64,000 bases of DNA from Streptomyces sp. ISL-98 (GTDB lineage Bacteria; Actinomycetota; Actinomycetes; Streptomycetales; Streptomycetaceae). The DNA is taken from assembly GCF_018614055.1 (NCBI RefSeq), contig NZ_JAGGPB010000064.1:1-64000 (forward strand), in the 5' to 3' direction. Under the pieces are notes generated by a model. It searched no databases. It was given only the letters and a program-made list of their open reading frames with translations, and was not told where the DNA came from. Both the position numbers and the translations under genes were made by a program. Of this stretch, positions 34,481 to 42,776 are shown piece after piece; the first letter of the stretch is position 1, and the number at the start of each line of letters is the position of its first letter.

Positions 34481-34562
34481 GAGCGGTACGTCGACCTCGT
34501 ACGGCGATGAGGATCAGGGTGTCGATCAGCGCGGCGGATCCCCCCGCCCGACCCGTACTGTC

Positions 34563-35270
34563 GTGCCAAACCCCGCCCAACGCGGGAGCGCGGTGGAAGT
34601 TCGTCCGCTTGTCGATGGGCAAGACCTACTGGCCCAAGCCTTCGACAATGGCCCCGGCCTAGATCCCCAGTACCTCCTATTGCCTGAGGGGCCGTTGGAA
34701 GCCGCGAATGCTCCGCACGAGGTGCGCTTGGCTGAGGCACAGTGCACCGAGGGATGCTGCGGGGCTCTCTACGTGACCATCAGGCGCGACAACGACCAGG
34801 TGGTCTGGAACGAGTGGCGCAACCCCGACTCCGATGAGGTGGACCTGCCAGAAATCCGATTCGACGCCGAGCAATACGACGCCGAGGTCGAGCGGGCAAC
34901 CGCGGACCACCATTGGGAATGGCCAGCTCGCACCGTCGCACGGCTGCTGGAGCAGGAGTTCAGAGGCCACACCGACTGGCTCACGCGGTGGGAATGCGAA
35001 CTCGGTGGCGTGTCCGCCTGGCTCTGGGAGCGCGACCAGATCAATCTCTTCCTCTTCCATCCAGGCCGCTCTGCCATAGGGCAAGACCGCCCATGGCTGC
35101 AGTTCAGGATGCTGCTGAGCATCTCCAGCGACGACCCGCTGGATCAGGCCGAACAGTTCGCCGAACAACTCGTGGCAGGTGACCCGCGCGAGGCCGCAGA
35201 AGTCGCCGGCGGTTCACCGGAGTTCGCCGGGCAGCTCGGCTACCCATGGCCGCAACGACGGAGGACCTGA
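34563..35270 (+). CDS. Hypothetical acidic protein, 235 residues
   Basis: An intact GTG-started frame: MPNPAQRGSAVEVRPLVDGQ, LDPQYLLLPEGPLEAANAPH, CTEGCCGALYVTIRRDNDQV and the acidic SDEVDLPEIRFDAEQYDAEV, ending GQLGYPWPQRRRT. It is Trp-rich in the middle (WEWPARTVARLLEQ, WLTRWECELGG) and has no signal or membrane helix. Its start lies at the very edge of duplicated block B, so the native promoter may have been replaced. It resembles small immunity-type proteins in size and charge, but no family is recognised. Confidence 0.7.
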   Translation: MPNPAQRGSAVEVRPLVDGQDLLAQAFDNGPGLDPQYLLLPEGPLEAANAPHEVRLAEAQCTEGCCGALYVTIRRDNDQVVWNEWRNPDSDEVDLPEIRFDAEQYDAEVERATADHHWEWPARTVARLLEQEFRGHTDWLTRWECELGGVSAWLWERDQINLFLFHPGRSAIGQDRPWLQFRMLLSISSDDPLDQAEQFAEQLVAGDPREAAEVAGGSPEFAGQLGYPWPQRRRT

Positions 35271-35644
35271 ACCCGGGGAATACAGCGCACCAGGAACAAG
35301 TGCTCTCCACCAGTACGCACCTACCGCAAGGTCCCCGCGACCGAAGCCTTGCGGCTGCCTGGCAGCGGTCCGGGAGTCGCAGCGCGCCAGCAAGCCCGTC
35401 CAGCAGCGCACCAGAAGCAGAAGCAGTGGGCTGGCGGCCAGTACGTCACCAGCGGCGGCCGGGTCGCGCCCCGGACGCCCGATCCTCCCGCCCGGCGAGT
35501 GCCCCACCGAGGTCGCCTGCAGCAGGTGCAGGCAGGCAAGCGCCCCACGGCCCCTGAGCGGGAGAGGGGCCGGTCGCGGAGCCCGTACGACGGCCACTTA
35601 GGGTCGTACGGGCCCACCACCTGCGCCGACCACAGGAGCCCCCT
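35271..35644. other. Stretch without a supportable gene
   Basis: Several overlapping frames are Arg/Pro/Ala-rich. One plus-strand frame contains AHQKQKQWAGGQYVTSGGRV, faintly like the linker of a tyrosine recombinase, but no catalytic residues follow. Confidence 0.3.
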
Positions 35645-35953
35645 TTGCGCCCCGAGACCCGCCCGCTGGATTCGCCGACGTCCGCCGACAGGGGGCGGCC
35701 GGGTCCCGCCGGCCCGCTCGGACAGATCCTCTGGGCGGTCGGATTCCTCGCCGCCTGGATCATCCTGGTCGTATCGCTCATGCAGCACCGGCACCAGTGG
35801 CTCACGGTGATCAACCTGGTCACCACCCACACGGGCCTGTTCGTCCTGCTCAACGCCCATCGCCTGGGCCACCGACGGCTGGCCCGCGCCAGCCGGATCG
35901 CGCCCGTGGTCACGTTCGTGCTCAGCGTCGTGGCCCTTGCGGTGTTCCGATAG
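35645..35953 (+). CDS. Small two-helix membrane protein
   Basis: The 102-residue protein starts at a TTG preceded by AGGAG. A Pro/Arg-rich N-terminus is followed by a helix (ILWAVGFLAAWIILVVSLMQ), a short loop with HRHQW, an amphipathic or membrane segment (LVTTHTGLFVLLNAHRLGHR) and a last helix (VVTFVLSVVALAVFR). No family is recognised. Confidence 0.6.
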   Translation: MRPETRPLDSPTSADRGRPGPAGPLGQILWAVGFLAAWIILVVSLMQHRHQWLTVINLVTTHTGLFVLLNAHRLGHRRLARASRIAPVVTFVLSVVALAVFR

Positions 35954-36017
35954 GAGGGGCGGGGCTGTCGTGGGGCTGTGCGGCTGGGCCCTCCTCCGCT
36001 CAGGGCGACGACAAGGA

Positions 36018-36335
36018 ATGCGCGTCGACACCCGCCCCCTCCGAAACCCCCCAGAAGACCCCGCCGTTCGGGACCGGATGCTGCGCTCCAACGGGCTCGA
36101 CCCTCAAGTACGGGACTACGTCCTCTCCACCCCCGGCGCGGAACAAATGGTCGAACGCAGCCTCCGCCGTGCCCTCGCCCTACTGGCGCTACCCGACCAG
36201 CACCGCGTGGACATCCATGTCCTCTGCGCGACGGCCGGCACCGAGTCGTTGACCGGACTACCGGAGGTCGGGAGGGCGTTGCCCGTTGATGTCGGGCTGC
36301 GCCAGGCGCGGCGGCTGCGGGAGATTGAGTGGTGA
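36018..36335 (+). CDS. RapZ C-terminal-domain-like protein
   Basis: The 105-residue protein begins MRVDTRPLRNPPEDPAVRDR and continues RSNGLDPQVRDYVLSTPGAE and LLALPDQHRVDIHVLCATAG. The pattern RNPxxDPxxR...LDPxVRxxVLxTPG...VxIxVxCAxG matches the RapZ C-terminal domain, which senses metabolites or RNA in RNase adapter proteins and exists alone in many Streptomyces. Here the usual CAGGRHRSVAL loop is replaced by CATAGTESLTGL, so the phosphate-binding loop is altered. AAGGA precedes the ATG. The longer open frame from 35937 adds non-domain sequence. Confidence 0.6.
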   Translation: MRVDTRPLRNPPEDPAVRDRMLRSNGLDPQVRDYVLSTPGAEQMVERSLRRALALLALPDQHRVDIHVLCATAGTESLTGLPEVGRALPVDVGLRQARRLREIEW

Positions 36336-36342
36336 TGCCGGG

Positions 36343-37344
36343 TCAGCGTGGCGCGGTTTCGACGGCGAAGCCATGCAGGAGGCTTCCGGTGGTGTCGGGG
36401 TCCTCGAACATGGGTGTGTGGCCGACACCGTCGAGGATCTCGATGCGGGCGTGGGGGACTCGGCGATAGTCCTGGGCGGAGGACGGCTGCCATCGCCGGT
36501 CCTGGGAGCCGAAGATCACCAGGGTCGGCAGGTCGAGGCCGGCGAGCCGGTGGGGGATGGGACGTTCCTTGAGGAACGCGTCGACCGCCTCGTCGGTCGC
36601 GGTGAGGCTGCGGTAGGTCATGCCCCGGATGTCGGCGATGATCTGGTCGGGGATCTGCACCTCGCGGGTGAACGCGGTGCTCAGCGCGTCGCGGATCGTG
36701 CTGTCGGTGCGCAGCCGCCAGATCAGCTCCCCTACCACCGGCGTGGTGATCAGGCGGGCGACGAAGCTGTCGCCGAGGAACGCGTCCGCGCGCGGGCCGG
36801 TGTCGATCAGCGCGATCGCTGCCACCAGGTCGCGGCGCTGCTCGGCCAGCGACGTGGCGACGACGCCGCCGGTGGAATGCCCGACGATGGTCGCGCGGCG
36901 CACCCCGAGTTGATCGAGCACGGCCCCGACCCGGCGTGCGTGCTGCGCGATGCCGTAGCCATCGGCCGGTTTGGCTGATCCGCCGTGACCGAGCAGGTCC
37001 ACCCGCACCACGCGCAGGTCCCGCATTGCCGGCAGCACTGGGTCCCACCATGCGGTCGAGCCGGCCAGGCCGTGCAGGAGCACCACAGTGGGGGCGCCGG
37101 GCGGCCCATCCTGCACGACGTGGATGTCTCCGCCGGGAAGGCGCACGATCTGCTCGCCGGAGGCTTCGGCTGTCTCCGTGCGCACTGACACCGTGTTCCA
37201 CGCGAGGAGGACGGCCAGCACGCCGACGGCCAGCAGCGTGATCCGCCGCCGTCGACTCCACGCCCGCCATCCGCGCGGGACGCTCGGCGCCGCGTCTGCG
37301 CGGCTGTGGTTGCGTTGGCCTTGCGGGGTGGTCGTCTCGTCCAT
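36343..37344 (-). CDS. Membrane-anchored alpha/beta hydrolase
   Basis: A 333-residue hydrolase: a basic cytosolic N-terminus, one membrane helix (ITLLAVGVLAVLLAWNTVSV, residues about 35-54), and an extracytoplasmic alpha/beta fold with VVLLHGLAGSTAWWDPVLPA, the nucleophile elbow IVGHSTGGVVATSLAEQ (Ser in GHSTG), an Asp in IFGSQDRRWQP, and His in LDGVGHTPMFEDP. The complete triad is visible. It is divergent from the AraC gene at 37471, which may regulate it. Confidence 0.9.
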   Translation of the reverse strand: MDETTTPQGQRNHSRADAAPSVPRGWRAWSRRRRITLLAVGVLAVLLAWNTVSVRTETAEASGEQIVRLPGGDIHVVQDGPPGAPTVVLLHGLAGSTAWWDPVLPAMRDLRVVRVDLLGHGGSAKPADGYGIAQHARRVGAVLDQLGVRRATIVGHSTGGVVATSLAEQRRDLVAAIALIDTGPRADAFLGDSFVARLITTPVVGELIWRLRTDSTIRDALSTAFTREVQIPDQIIADIRGMTYRSLTATDEAVDAFLKERPIPHRLAGLDLPTLVIFGSQDRRWQPSSAQDYRRVPHARIEILDGVGHTPMFEDPDTTGSLLHGFAVETAPR

Positions 37345-37470
37345 GGCTCCTCCGTCGGTCGGTCCGGGGCGCCATCACCTTCCCGGTGGCCAACGCGACG
37401 CGTCTTGGAGAAATGTCGGCGCCTCGCGCGTTGGTTGATCCCACCACCGAGCCGCTCGTACAGTCGAGGC

Positions 37471-38319
37471 GTGCGACCAGTTCGCCGGGAGGCAAATCCC
37501 ACCGCTGCCTGGGAGATCGCGCGACCGTCGCGGGCAACCGCGCTGCCCGGTGTCGACATGGCCGGATTCCGCATTCGCGGCGACAGCCCTGTCGAACTAC
37601 GGGCCATCCCCCACCCAGCCGTCACCGTGGCCGTCGAGTTCGGTGACCGCCCGTTCGACATCCACGGCGCGGCCGGCCGAATGCGGTCGGAGAGCCTGGC
37701 CGCCGGGCTCGCCTTCAGCGCGTTCCAGGTGCGCGCCGAGGGCGTCGAGTGTGTGCAGATACGCCTGTCTCCGCTTGCCGCGCACCCCGTGCTCGGGGTC
37801 CCGCTCGCGGAGTTGCGCGGGAGCGTCCTCGCGCTCGACGACCTGTGGGGCCGCGACACGCAGCGCCTGCGGGAGCGGCTTCACCATGCGCGAACCTGGC
37901 CGGAGCGCTTCGCGCTGATCGACACAGAACTGTTTACCCGGCTCCATACAGGCAGGGTGGTCGATCCCGAAGTGGCCTGGGCCTGGCGCCAGATCGTCGC
38001 CAGCCACGGCCGAGCCCGCGTGAGCGACCTCGCAGCCCGGACCGGGTGGAGCCGCCAGCGCATGTGGTCACGCTTTGGCTCGCAGATCGGCCTGCCACCC
38101 AAACGCGCCGCCATGCTGGTCCGCTTCGATCACGCCGTCCACTGCCTGGTCCGCGGGCACAGCCCCGCGCGGGTGGCAGCGGACAGCGGCTATGCCGACC
38201 AGTCCCACCTCCACCACGACGTCCGCGCGTTCACCGGGACAACCCCCACCGCCGCCGCGAACGAGCCTTGGCTGGCCGCCGACGACAGAGCTTGGCCAGC
38301 ACACGGCGGCGCGGCCTGA
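37471..38319 (+). CDS. AraC-family transcriptional regulator
   Basis: The 282-residue protein has an N-terminal beta-rich sensing domain (VTVAVEFGDRPFDIHG, LAFSAFQVRAEGVECVQIRL) and a C-terminal pair of helix-turn-helices: RVSDLAARTGWSRQRMWSRF, then SPARVAADSGYADQSHLHHD and VRAFTGTTPTA. The GYADQSHLHHDVRAFTG motif is the diagnostic second HTH. GTG at 37471 is chosen because it starts the domain without a long basic leader. Divergent from the membrane-anchored hydrolase, 126 bases away. Confidence 0.88.
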   Translation: MRPVRREANPTAAWEIARPSRATALPGVDMAGFRIRGDSPVELRAIPHPAVTVAVEFGDRPFDIHGAAGRMRSESLAAGLAFSAFQVRAEGVECVQIRLSPLAAHPVLGVPLAELRGSVLALDDLWGRDTQRLRERLHHARTWPERFALIDTELFTRLHTGRVVDPEVAWAWRQIVASHGRARVSDLAARTGWSRQRMWSRFGSQIGLPPKRAAMLVRFDHAVHCLVRGHSPARVAADSGYADQSHLHHDVRAFTGTTPTAAANEPWLAADDRAWPAHGGAA

Positions 38320-38890
38320 CCGGCACCATGAGCGACCTGTCTGCCGAAAGAGATCCGGGTCTCAGGTGAGTGTCAGGTTGAGGGGCCTCACCTTCCGTCA
38401 GCTACCGAGTTGAAGGCACGACCCCCAACACACTGCCAATCCAAGCTCATCGGCATAACAGGGCGTTGACGGAGCTGGCTCGGGCTACCGGCACGGCTCG
38501 TCCCTCGCTCTTCCCGGTCATGCCCTGGCGACCTTCCCGGGGACGCCTGCCCCGGGCCGACCTACCGACGAATCGCGGACGGCAGGATCACCGCCGACGA
38601 GGACAGGCTCTTCCTCTTCATACGGGAACGGCGATTAATCTTCACGAAGATGCTCCTCCTTGTGGGTGGGGGTCTATGACATCGGGAGGACCCACTCGTG
38701 CCTCGGCGGTACCAAGGTCAGCCGTACGAGGGACCTCACCCGGCCAGTATCCTGCGCCGCCTTTCAGCTCCCGAGCCGGCCGCATCCTCTACCGCTCAAG
38801 CTCCCGCGACGCGTGCCCGGCAAGGGTTTAACGGCACGCGCTCAATATCGGTAAGACGCGCTCAACCTCCGACGAGAACCAGGGGGGAGC
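38320..38890. other. Stretch without a supportable gene
   Basis: No frame shows a domain, a ribosome site or consistent codon bias. Short open frames on the plus strand are Arg/Pro/Ser-rich shadows. Confidence 0.4.
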
Positions 38891-38894
38891 TGTC

Positions 38895-39348
38895 TCACTC
38901 GTGGTCCAGTGCAGTGGTGCGCAGGCGGACGTGCACACGGCGCCCTGCGGTGTCCAGATGGGTACGTATCCAGGGCGCCAGCACTCCGACAATGTCCAGG
39001 CCCCGGCCCTGCTCGTCGGGGGAGCCACCACGGGCTGCACGCGGGGCGGCGTCGCCGCCGGAGTCGGCAACCATGATGTGCAAAAAACCCGGCGTCGAGG
39101 ATGAGGCCGATTGTCAGGTCGCAGCGGCCGTGGAGCGCAGCGTTGGTGGCCAGCTCGGACACGATGAGCTCAGCGTCCTCGCGGGCACCGTCAGTCACGC
39201 CCCAGCGAATGAGGATCTCCGAGGTGAATCGCCGGGCCGCCGACACGCAGCAGACCTTGGCGGGCAGGGACAGGAGGGCCCGGCACCCGTGCCTGGTTTC
39301 TGGCCTCGGCGCCACCGGGCTGGGTGCTGCGAGGAGTGTGGTGGTCAT
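38895..39348 (-). pseudogene. ATP-binding (HATPase, RsbW-like) regulatory protein with homopolymer frameshift
   Basis: The start MTTTLLAAPSPVAPRPETRH leads to VSAARRFTSEILIRWGVTDG and DAELIVSELATNAALHGRCD, the N-box of the histidine-kinase-like ATPases that act as anti-sigma kinases in Streptomyces. After LTIGLILDAGF the frame slips in a run of six A (39082-39087, plus strand), and the other frame continues HIMVADSGGDAAPRAARGGS and DEQGRGLDIVGVLAPWIRTH (the D-x-G and G-x-G-L boxes). Removing one base gives a full 150-residue protein, so an assembly error is plausible. Confidence 0.75.
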
Positions 39349-39685
39349 GGCTCATCCGGGTGGCTTTGGGACCCTGGTGCGGGACCTGCGGGTAGGGCAG
39401 TGGCTGGTTGTCCGAGGTGGCCTGTAAGGCCGGCCGCAGCCAGGGCGGCGCCCCCGCCTCGCGGGCCGAGGACTGAGTCCGCTCAAGGACGTCGGCCTGC
39501 GGCCGCCGGAACGGGGGCCGCACCGGGGACTCCTTCGGCCGTGTCCGCACGGTGACTCCCTCGGGCGTCCGGGGTGGCGACCTGCCATCCGGTGTGGTGT
39601 TGACGAGAGCCTCAGGGCTCGGAAATCCGGGTCGTTCGTTTCGTTGGACGCTAAGGAGCCCGGCGGGTCGGGTCAACGAAAGGCA
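39349..39685. other. Intergenic region upstream of the IclR and ATP-binding genes
   Basis: No gene is supported here. Long frames on both strands are Pro/Arg-rich with no domain. It must hold the promoter of the ATP-binding protein (minus strand) and distal parts of the IclR-glpK promoter. Confidence 0.4.
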
Positions 39686-39799
39686 TTCGGCATTACCGAA
39701 CGCATTGGTGCGGGGCTTCGCTACCGCTGGAGTCAATCGGTGAATGCGTCTGTACTCCCAGCTGCTTCGAGCAGTGCCTCATCGTTCGGCATTGTCGAA
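39686..39799 (+). promoter_or_regulatory. Two IclR/GylR-type operator-like sites
   Basis: TTCGGCATTACCGAA (39686-39700) and TTCGGCATTGTCGAA (39785-39799) match at 13 of 15 positions and are dyad-symmetric (TTCGG/CCGAA). The second lies within a larger exact inverted repeat, ATCGTTCG/CGAACGAT (39781-39803), just 28 bases before the IclR start. Confidence 0.7.
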
Positions 39800-39827
39800 C
39801 GATGGCGGAAGAAATTATCATTCGAAT

Positions 39828-40595
39828 ATGGCGGCACTAGTGCAGTCGATCGAGCGAGCAGCGGCGATCCTGCGCCTACTCGCCGGTAGTTCCGGCCAGC
39901 TCAGTCTGGGCGAATTGGCCGACTCACTGGACCTGGCGAAGGGCACCGCCCACGGCATCATCCGCACCCTGCAACACGTCGACTTTGTCGAGCAGAACAA
40001 GGCCACCGGCAAGTACCAGCTCGGTGCCGCCCTGCTCCACCTGGGCAGCAGCTATCTCGACGTCAACGAACTGCGTACCCGTGCCATGCCCTGGGCCGAC
40101 GCCCTCGCCGCCCGCAGCGGCGAGGCGGTCCGCATAGGCACGCCTCTTGAAGGCAAGGTCCTGATCGTCCACCACGTCTTCCGGCCGGACGACACCTTCC
40201 AAACCCTGGATGTCGGATCCCTGCTGCCACTGCACGCCAGCGCCTTTGGCAAGGTCCTGCTGGCCTACGGCGCCACTCCCCTGGAGCCACTCCTTGAAAC
40301 CGGACTGGAGACATATACCCGGCACACAGTGACGACCCCCAAACAGCTGATTCGCAGGCTCGCCGAGCTCCGGGAGGCCGGATGGGCAACCGAAGCCCAG
40401 GAAATGGACATGGGCACCGCCGGCATCGCCGCGCCCATCCGCAGACATGGCGGGCTTGTCGTGGGCGCCATTGGCGTGTCCGGAGCGCTGGAACGCATCT
40501 GCGACACCAAGAGCCAACCCCATCCCAGGCTCGTCGCCCAGGTGCGCGACGCCGCTCGGGCAGTCTCCCGCGACCTCGGTGCAGCCCGCTGGTAA
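39828..40595 (+). CDS. gylR: IclR-family regulator of glycerol use (GylR-like)
   Basis: The 255-residue protein has the IclR winged helix (MAALVQSIERAAAILRLLAG, then LADSLDLAKGTAHGIIRTLQ) and the IclR effector domain (GEAVRIGTPLEGKVLIVHHV, LLPLHASAFGKVLLAYG, GTAGIAAPIRRHGGLVVGAI). It lies 41 bases before glycerol kinase on the same strand, the arrangement of gylR and the gyl operon in Streptomyces, where GylR represses until glycerol-3-phosphate is present. The start is the ATG after the second operator; an upstream in-frame ATG would place the operator inside the gene. The name is by context and family. Confidence 0.85.
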   Translation: MAALVQSIERAAAILRLLAGSSGQLSLGELADSLDLAKGTAHGIIRTLQHVDFVEQNKATGKYQLGAALLHLGSSYLDVNELRTRAMPWADALAARSGEAVRIGTPLEGKVLIVHHVFRPDDTFQTLDVGSLLPLHASAFGKVLLAYGATPLEPLLETGLETYTRHTVTTPKQLIRRLAELREAGWATEAQEMDMGTAGIAAPIRRHGGLVVGAIGVSGALERICDTKSQPHPRLVAQVRDAARAVSRDLGAARW

Positions 40596-40636
40596 GTCTC
40601 GGACTACGCGAACGCATCTGAAGGCAGGGCCCGACC

Positions 40637-42166
40637 ATGGCTGAACGCTATGTGATGTCCATCGACCAGGGCACCGCCTCCACCCGGTGCATCATCTTCG
40701 ACCGCGGCGGCCGACTGGTGTCGATGGCTCAGCAAGAACACCAGCAACATTTCCCCCGCCCCGGCTGGGTGGAGCACGATGCCGCCGAGATCTGGCGCAA
40801 CCTGCAGCGCATCGTCCCGCAGGCGCTTGCTCACGCCGGCATAGGCCCCGACCGAGTCGCCGCCGTCGGCATCGCCAACCAGCGAGAGACAACGGTCTTC
40901 TGGGACCGGCGTACAGGCGCTCCCGTAGGCAAGGCGATCGTCTGGCAGGACACTCGGACCGACACCGTTATCGAAGATCTCGAGCGGAAGTGGGGAGAAG
41001 ACTTCTTCCTCGAGCGGTGCGGCCTGGCGCTCGCGACCTACTTCTCCGGCCCGCGCGTCCGCTGGCTCTTCGACCACACCGATGGGCTGTACGAGCGCGC
41101 CGCGCGCGGCGAGGTGCTGTGCGGCACCATGGAGAGCTGGCTGATCTGGAATCTCACCGGTGGACCCTACGGCGGGCTGCACATCACCGACGTCACCAAC
41201 GCCAGTCGCACCATGCTCATGAACATCCGCACCCTGGCCTGGGACGACGAGCTGCTCACGTGCTTCGGTATACCCCGCCCCATGCTGCCGGAGATCCGTC
41301 CTTCCTCAGAGTGCTACGGCGTCGCCCGCTCTGTACTGCCCGGAGTCCGCGTCGGCGCCGCCCTGGGGGACCAGCAGGCCGCGCTGTTCGGCCAGACCTG
41401 CTTCGCGCCCGGTGAGGCGAAGTGCACCTATGGGACGGGCAGCTTCCTCCTGCTCAACACGGGCGCGAACTCCGTGCGTTCCCAGCACGGACTGATCACC
41501 ACGGTCGGCTACCGGCTCGGAGACGAGCCGGTGGTGTACGCGCTGGAAGGTTCCATCGCTGTCACCGGCTCGCTCGTTCAGTGGTTCCGCGACCGGCTGG
41601 GACTGATCAGCAGTGCCCCGGAGATCGAAACCCTGGCGCGAACCGTCGACGACAACGGCGGCTGCTACATCGTCCCAGCCTTCTCCGGCTTGTATGCACC
41701 CCACTGGCGCAGCGACGCCCGCGGTGTCATTGTCGGCCTCACGTCGTACATCACCAAAGGGCATCTGGCTCGTGCCGTGCTGGAGGCCACCGCGTGGCAG
41801 ACCCGGGAGGTCCTCGACGCGATGAACGCCGACTCGGGAGTCCCCCTGAGGTCGCTCAAGGTCGATGGCGGCATGACCGCCAACAACTTGCTCATGCAGT
41901 TCCTCGCCGACGTGCTCGACGTCCCTGTCGTACGGCCCATGGCCGCCGAGACTGTCTCCCTCGGGGCCGCCTATGCCGCCGGGCTCGCCGTGGGCTACTG
42001 GCCGGACCTGGAAGACCTGCGCCGCAACTGGCACCGGGCCGCCCAGTGGTTGCCCAGCATGGCTCCGGAGCGACGGGAGTCGGAATATGACAACTGGAGG
42101 CAAGCGGTCGAGCGGTCATTGGGCTGGATCAGGCCGCCGAAGTTCTCCCCAGGCAGCTCCACTTAA
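40637..42166 (+). CDS. glpK: Glycerol kinase
   Basis: The 509-residue FGGY-family kinase phosphorylates glycerol to glycerol-3-phosphate with ATP. It has the N-terminal phosphate loop MSIDQGTASTRCIIFDRGGR, the glycerol-binding ANQRETTVFWDRRTG and IVWQDTRT, the FGGY signatures (GCYIVPAFSGLYAPHWRSDA) and the C-terminal ATP motif LKVDGGMTANNLLMQFLADV. Length is normal and the frame intact. It follows the IclR regulator closely; a glycerol transporter or GlpD is not in this window, so this is a partial or second glycerol cluster. Confidence 0.95.
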   Translation: MAERYVMSIDQGTASTRCIIFDRGGRLVSMAQQEHQQHFPRPGWVEHDAAEIWRNLQRIVPQALAHAGIGPDRVAAVGIANQRETTVFWDRRTGAPVGKAIVWQDTRTDTVIEDLERKWGEDFFLERCGLALATYFSGPRVRWLFDHTDGLYERAARGEVLCGTMESWLIWNLTGGPYGGLHITDVTNASRTMLMNIRTLAWDDELLTCFGIPRPMLPEIRPSSECYGVARSVLPGVRVGAALGDQQAALFGQTCFAPGEAKCTYGTGSFLLLNTGANSVRSQHGLITTVGYRLGDEPVVYALEGSIAVTGSLVQWFRDRLGLISSAPEIETLARTVDDNGGCYIVPAFSGLYAPHWRSDARGVIVGLTSYITKGHLARAVLEATAWQTREVLDAMNADSGVPLRSLKVDGGMTANNLLMQFLADVLDVPVVRPMAAETVSLGAAYAAGLAVGYWPDLEDLRRNWHRAAQWLPSMAPERRESEYDNWRQAVERSLGWIRPPKFSPGSST

Positions 42167-42373
42167 CTAGTCATTGCGGCCATTGCGTTCTTCGTTCACT
42201 GAGCATTTTGCCGCCCCGGCCGGAGCAGTGGGCGCAGGCCTTCGGTTGTGTTCGGCAGGGCGGTCAGGGAGAGGGTTCCTGCCCCTGTTCCTGACCGCCC
42301 TGGGGGTGGGTGGGTGGACTTCTTCCATGTGAGGTTGTGCGGCTTGCGGGCAGGAACTGCCCTCGGTTGTCCG
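42167..42373. other. Intergenic, no gene seen
   Basis: The stretch separates convergent genes and contains GC-rich inverted segments (GAACAGGGGCAGGAAC-type) that could serve as a bidirectional terminator, but no single clean hairpin stands out. Confidence 0.3.
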
Positions 42374-42604
42374 TCAGTTGCAGAAGTTGAGGATGGGGAG
42401 GATGCCGTTGCCGCACTGGAAGTCGTCCCCACCGCCGCCGTAGGCTGGGGTGGCGTTTGTGGCGACGTGCGTGGCGGGCGTCGCGGCCACGGCGGATGTG
42501 GCAGTTGCCACCCCCGCCGCACAAGCGATGCCCACGGCGGCACTCACCGCGAATGCTCGCAGTATCCGGGAAACGGCCTTCTTGGGGTGAGGTGTGGTGT
42601 TCAT
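42374..42604 (-). CDS. Small secreted protein with C-terminal Cys pair
   Basis: The 76-residue precursor starts MNTTPHPKKAVSRILRAFAV and has a signal peptide (SAAVGIACAAGVATATSAVA). The short mature chain ends YGGGGDDFQCGNGILPILNF and Cys-Asn. The two cysteines in CGNGILPILNFC could form a small disulphide loop or a modified peptide. It is preceded by a plausible start context and lies beside an IS1380 remnant. No named family fits. Confidence 0.6.
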   Translation of the reverse strand: MNTTPHPKKAVSRILRAFAVSAAVGIACAAGVATATSAVAATPATHVATNATPAYGGGGDDFQCGNGILPILNFCN

Positions 42605-42776
42605 GCACTCACCATGCACACCCTCGCGACCAGTTGCTCGCCGAGCGCATCCGAGCGGGTGAGTCACCCCACAGGGCCGGATCAGAATTCGCTTCCAGGG
42701 ATACGCCGGCCTCGGCTGACCTCGATACGCAGCACATCGCTCAGTCAGCCTCGGCATTTCATGACGGCTTAACAGG

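Larger units (their letters stand above)
33583..34558. repeat. Inverted segmental duplication, copy B (about 1 kb)
   Basis: The reverse complement of this block matches 15317-16330: the upstream frame (MSGDAPSPGG versus MPGDAPSPGG), the promoter, the secreted-protein gene, the IS5-type remnant and the XRE tail, in the same order and with the same junctions. Non-coding parts align too, so it is one duplicated block and not gene-family similarity. Confidence 0.75.

Noticed and set aside
35271..35644. Tyrosine integrase fragment (AHQKQKQWAGGQYVTSGG)
   Set aside because: Only a faint linker-like match with no catalytic Arg-His-Arg-Tyr residues; insufficient.
40604..41182. Minus-strand frame inside glpK
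   Set aside because: Shadow of glycerol kinase; no ribosome site or domain.
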